Source: Gemmatimonadota bacterium
Lineage (GTDB): Bacteria; Gemmatimonadota; Gemmatimonadetes; Gemmatimonadales; GWC2-71-9
Direction: 5' to 3'
NCBI GenBank assembly: GCA_003221075.1
Contig: QHUF01000004.1
Location: forward strand, 1 to 14,237
Length of the DNA: 14,237 nucleotides
Every line of letters starts with the position of its first letter. Position 1 is the stretch's first letter. This document shows, piece after piece, positions 13,846 to 14,237 of the stretch. The position numbers and the translations under genes were made by a program. The notes beneath the pieces were generated by a model. The model was not told the DNA's origin. It did not search any database and was given only the letters and a program-made list of their open reading frames with translations.

Positions 13846-14237
13846 ATGACGTCTACGCCCCGCTCCCCGCTCCCCGCGCCCTCCGGCGACGTCGAATTGC
13901 TCGAACGTCTCGCCGGTGCGCGCAAGGACCTGCTGGCGCAGGTCGGTCAGCGTATTGTGGGGCAACGCGAAGTGTTGGATGGGATTCTCACCGCGATCTT
14001 CTCGGGCGGCCACGCGCTGCTCGTGGGCGTGCCGGGGCTCGCCAAGACCTTGATGGTGCAGACGGTCGCGGAGTCGCTCGACCTCGCGTTCAATCGCATC
14101 CAGTTCACTCCCGACCTCATGCCGTCCGACATCACCGGCACCGAGATCATCGAAGAGGACCTCACCACGGGAAAGCGTGGCTTCCGATTCGTGCGCGGAC
14201 CCGTGTTCGCGAACATCGTGCTCGCCGACGAGGTCAA
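13846..14237 (+). CDS. MoxR-family AAA+ ATPase (3' part outside window)
   Basis: 130 complete codons, cut by the window end. After a short Pro-rich N-terminus the MoxR core is clear: IVGQREVLDGIL (37-48), Walker A GVPGLAKT (61-68), RIQFTPDLMPSDITGTE (84-100), then FRFVRGPVFANIVLADEV (113-130), holding the Walker B aspartate and glutamate. MoxR ATPases act as chaperones that activate VWA-domain partners, usually encoded just downstream, beyond this window. The ATG follows an AT-rich leader without a clear SD. Confidence 0.92.
   Translation, partial: MTSTPRSPLPAPSGDVELLERLAGARKDLLAQVGQRIVGQREVLDGILTAIFSGGHALLVGVPGLAKTLMVQTVAESLDLAFNRIQFTPDLMPSDITGTEIIEEDLTTGKRGFRFVRGPVFANIVLADEV
13858..13878. 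repeat. C-rich heptamer tract in the 5' end of the moxR gene
   Basis: CCCCGCT, CCCCGCT, CCCCGCG in succession encode the N-terminal PRSPLPA stretch, upstream of the conserved ATPase domain. It has the same 7-base period as the two tracts in the sortilin-like gene. Confidence 0.6.

Noticed and set aside
1..14237. CRISPR array, insertion sequence, tRNA or defence system
   Set aside because: No spaced repeats of the right length, no transposase or terminal inverted repeats, no tRNA-like cloverleaf noticed, and no gene with defence-type motifs.

Overview
The window is a high-GC bacterial segment. The combination of a large M1 peptidase with a predicted C-terminal outer-membrane barrel, a sortilin/VPS10-type Asp-box propeller protein, several exported proteins that look outer-membrane or lipid-anchored, and an atpZ-I-B-E-F-H cluster suggests a diderm of the Gemmatimonadota type, with Acidobacteriota as the alternative. 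This is judged from protein style only; no marker RNA is present.

Layout. (1) 1-275: the start of a minus-strand ArsR-type regulator behind a consensus promoter, probably leaderless. (2) 281-5148, minus strand: a tightly packed four-gene unit, read in the order M1 peptidase/barrel, four-cluster ferredoxin, PMI-type cupin, sugar nucleotidyltransferase. Each junction is an overlap or a 1-base gap. (3) 5149-6975, plus strand: a divergent pair, a lipoprotein of unknown function and a small barrel-like outer-membrane protein. One inverted repeat covers the Shine-Dalgarno (SD) sequences of both divergent units. (4) 6952-10040, minus strand: a sortilin-like secreted propeller gene split by a frameshift and small deletion, with its own promoter and a leader hairpin. 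(5) 10104-13746, minus strand: F0 ATP synthase genes (atpZ, atpI, atpB, atpE, atpF) plus atpH, followed by a Vgb-like propeller gene where atpA would be expected. (6) 13846-14237, plus strand: the start of a divergent MoxR AAA+ ATPase. Every gap between genes is about 100 bases or less.

The genes fall into envelope biology (peptidase, lipoprotein, barrel, propellers, sugar activation) and energy conservation (F0 plus delta). The most notable problem is atpE. The predicted c subunit stops after the RQP loop and has no second membrane helix, so it has no proton-binding carboxylate. This gene, the sortilin-like gene and perhaps the M1 signal peptide each look as if a short piece is missing, which could be real decay or a consensus/assembly error. 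Other unexplained structure includes three C/G-rich heptamer tracts, an octamer tract inside the peptidase gene, a 16-base direct repeat ahead of atpE, and a near-perfect palindrome ahead of atpZ. I found no CRISPR array, tRNA, rRNA, insertion sequence or obvious novel defence system.
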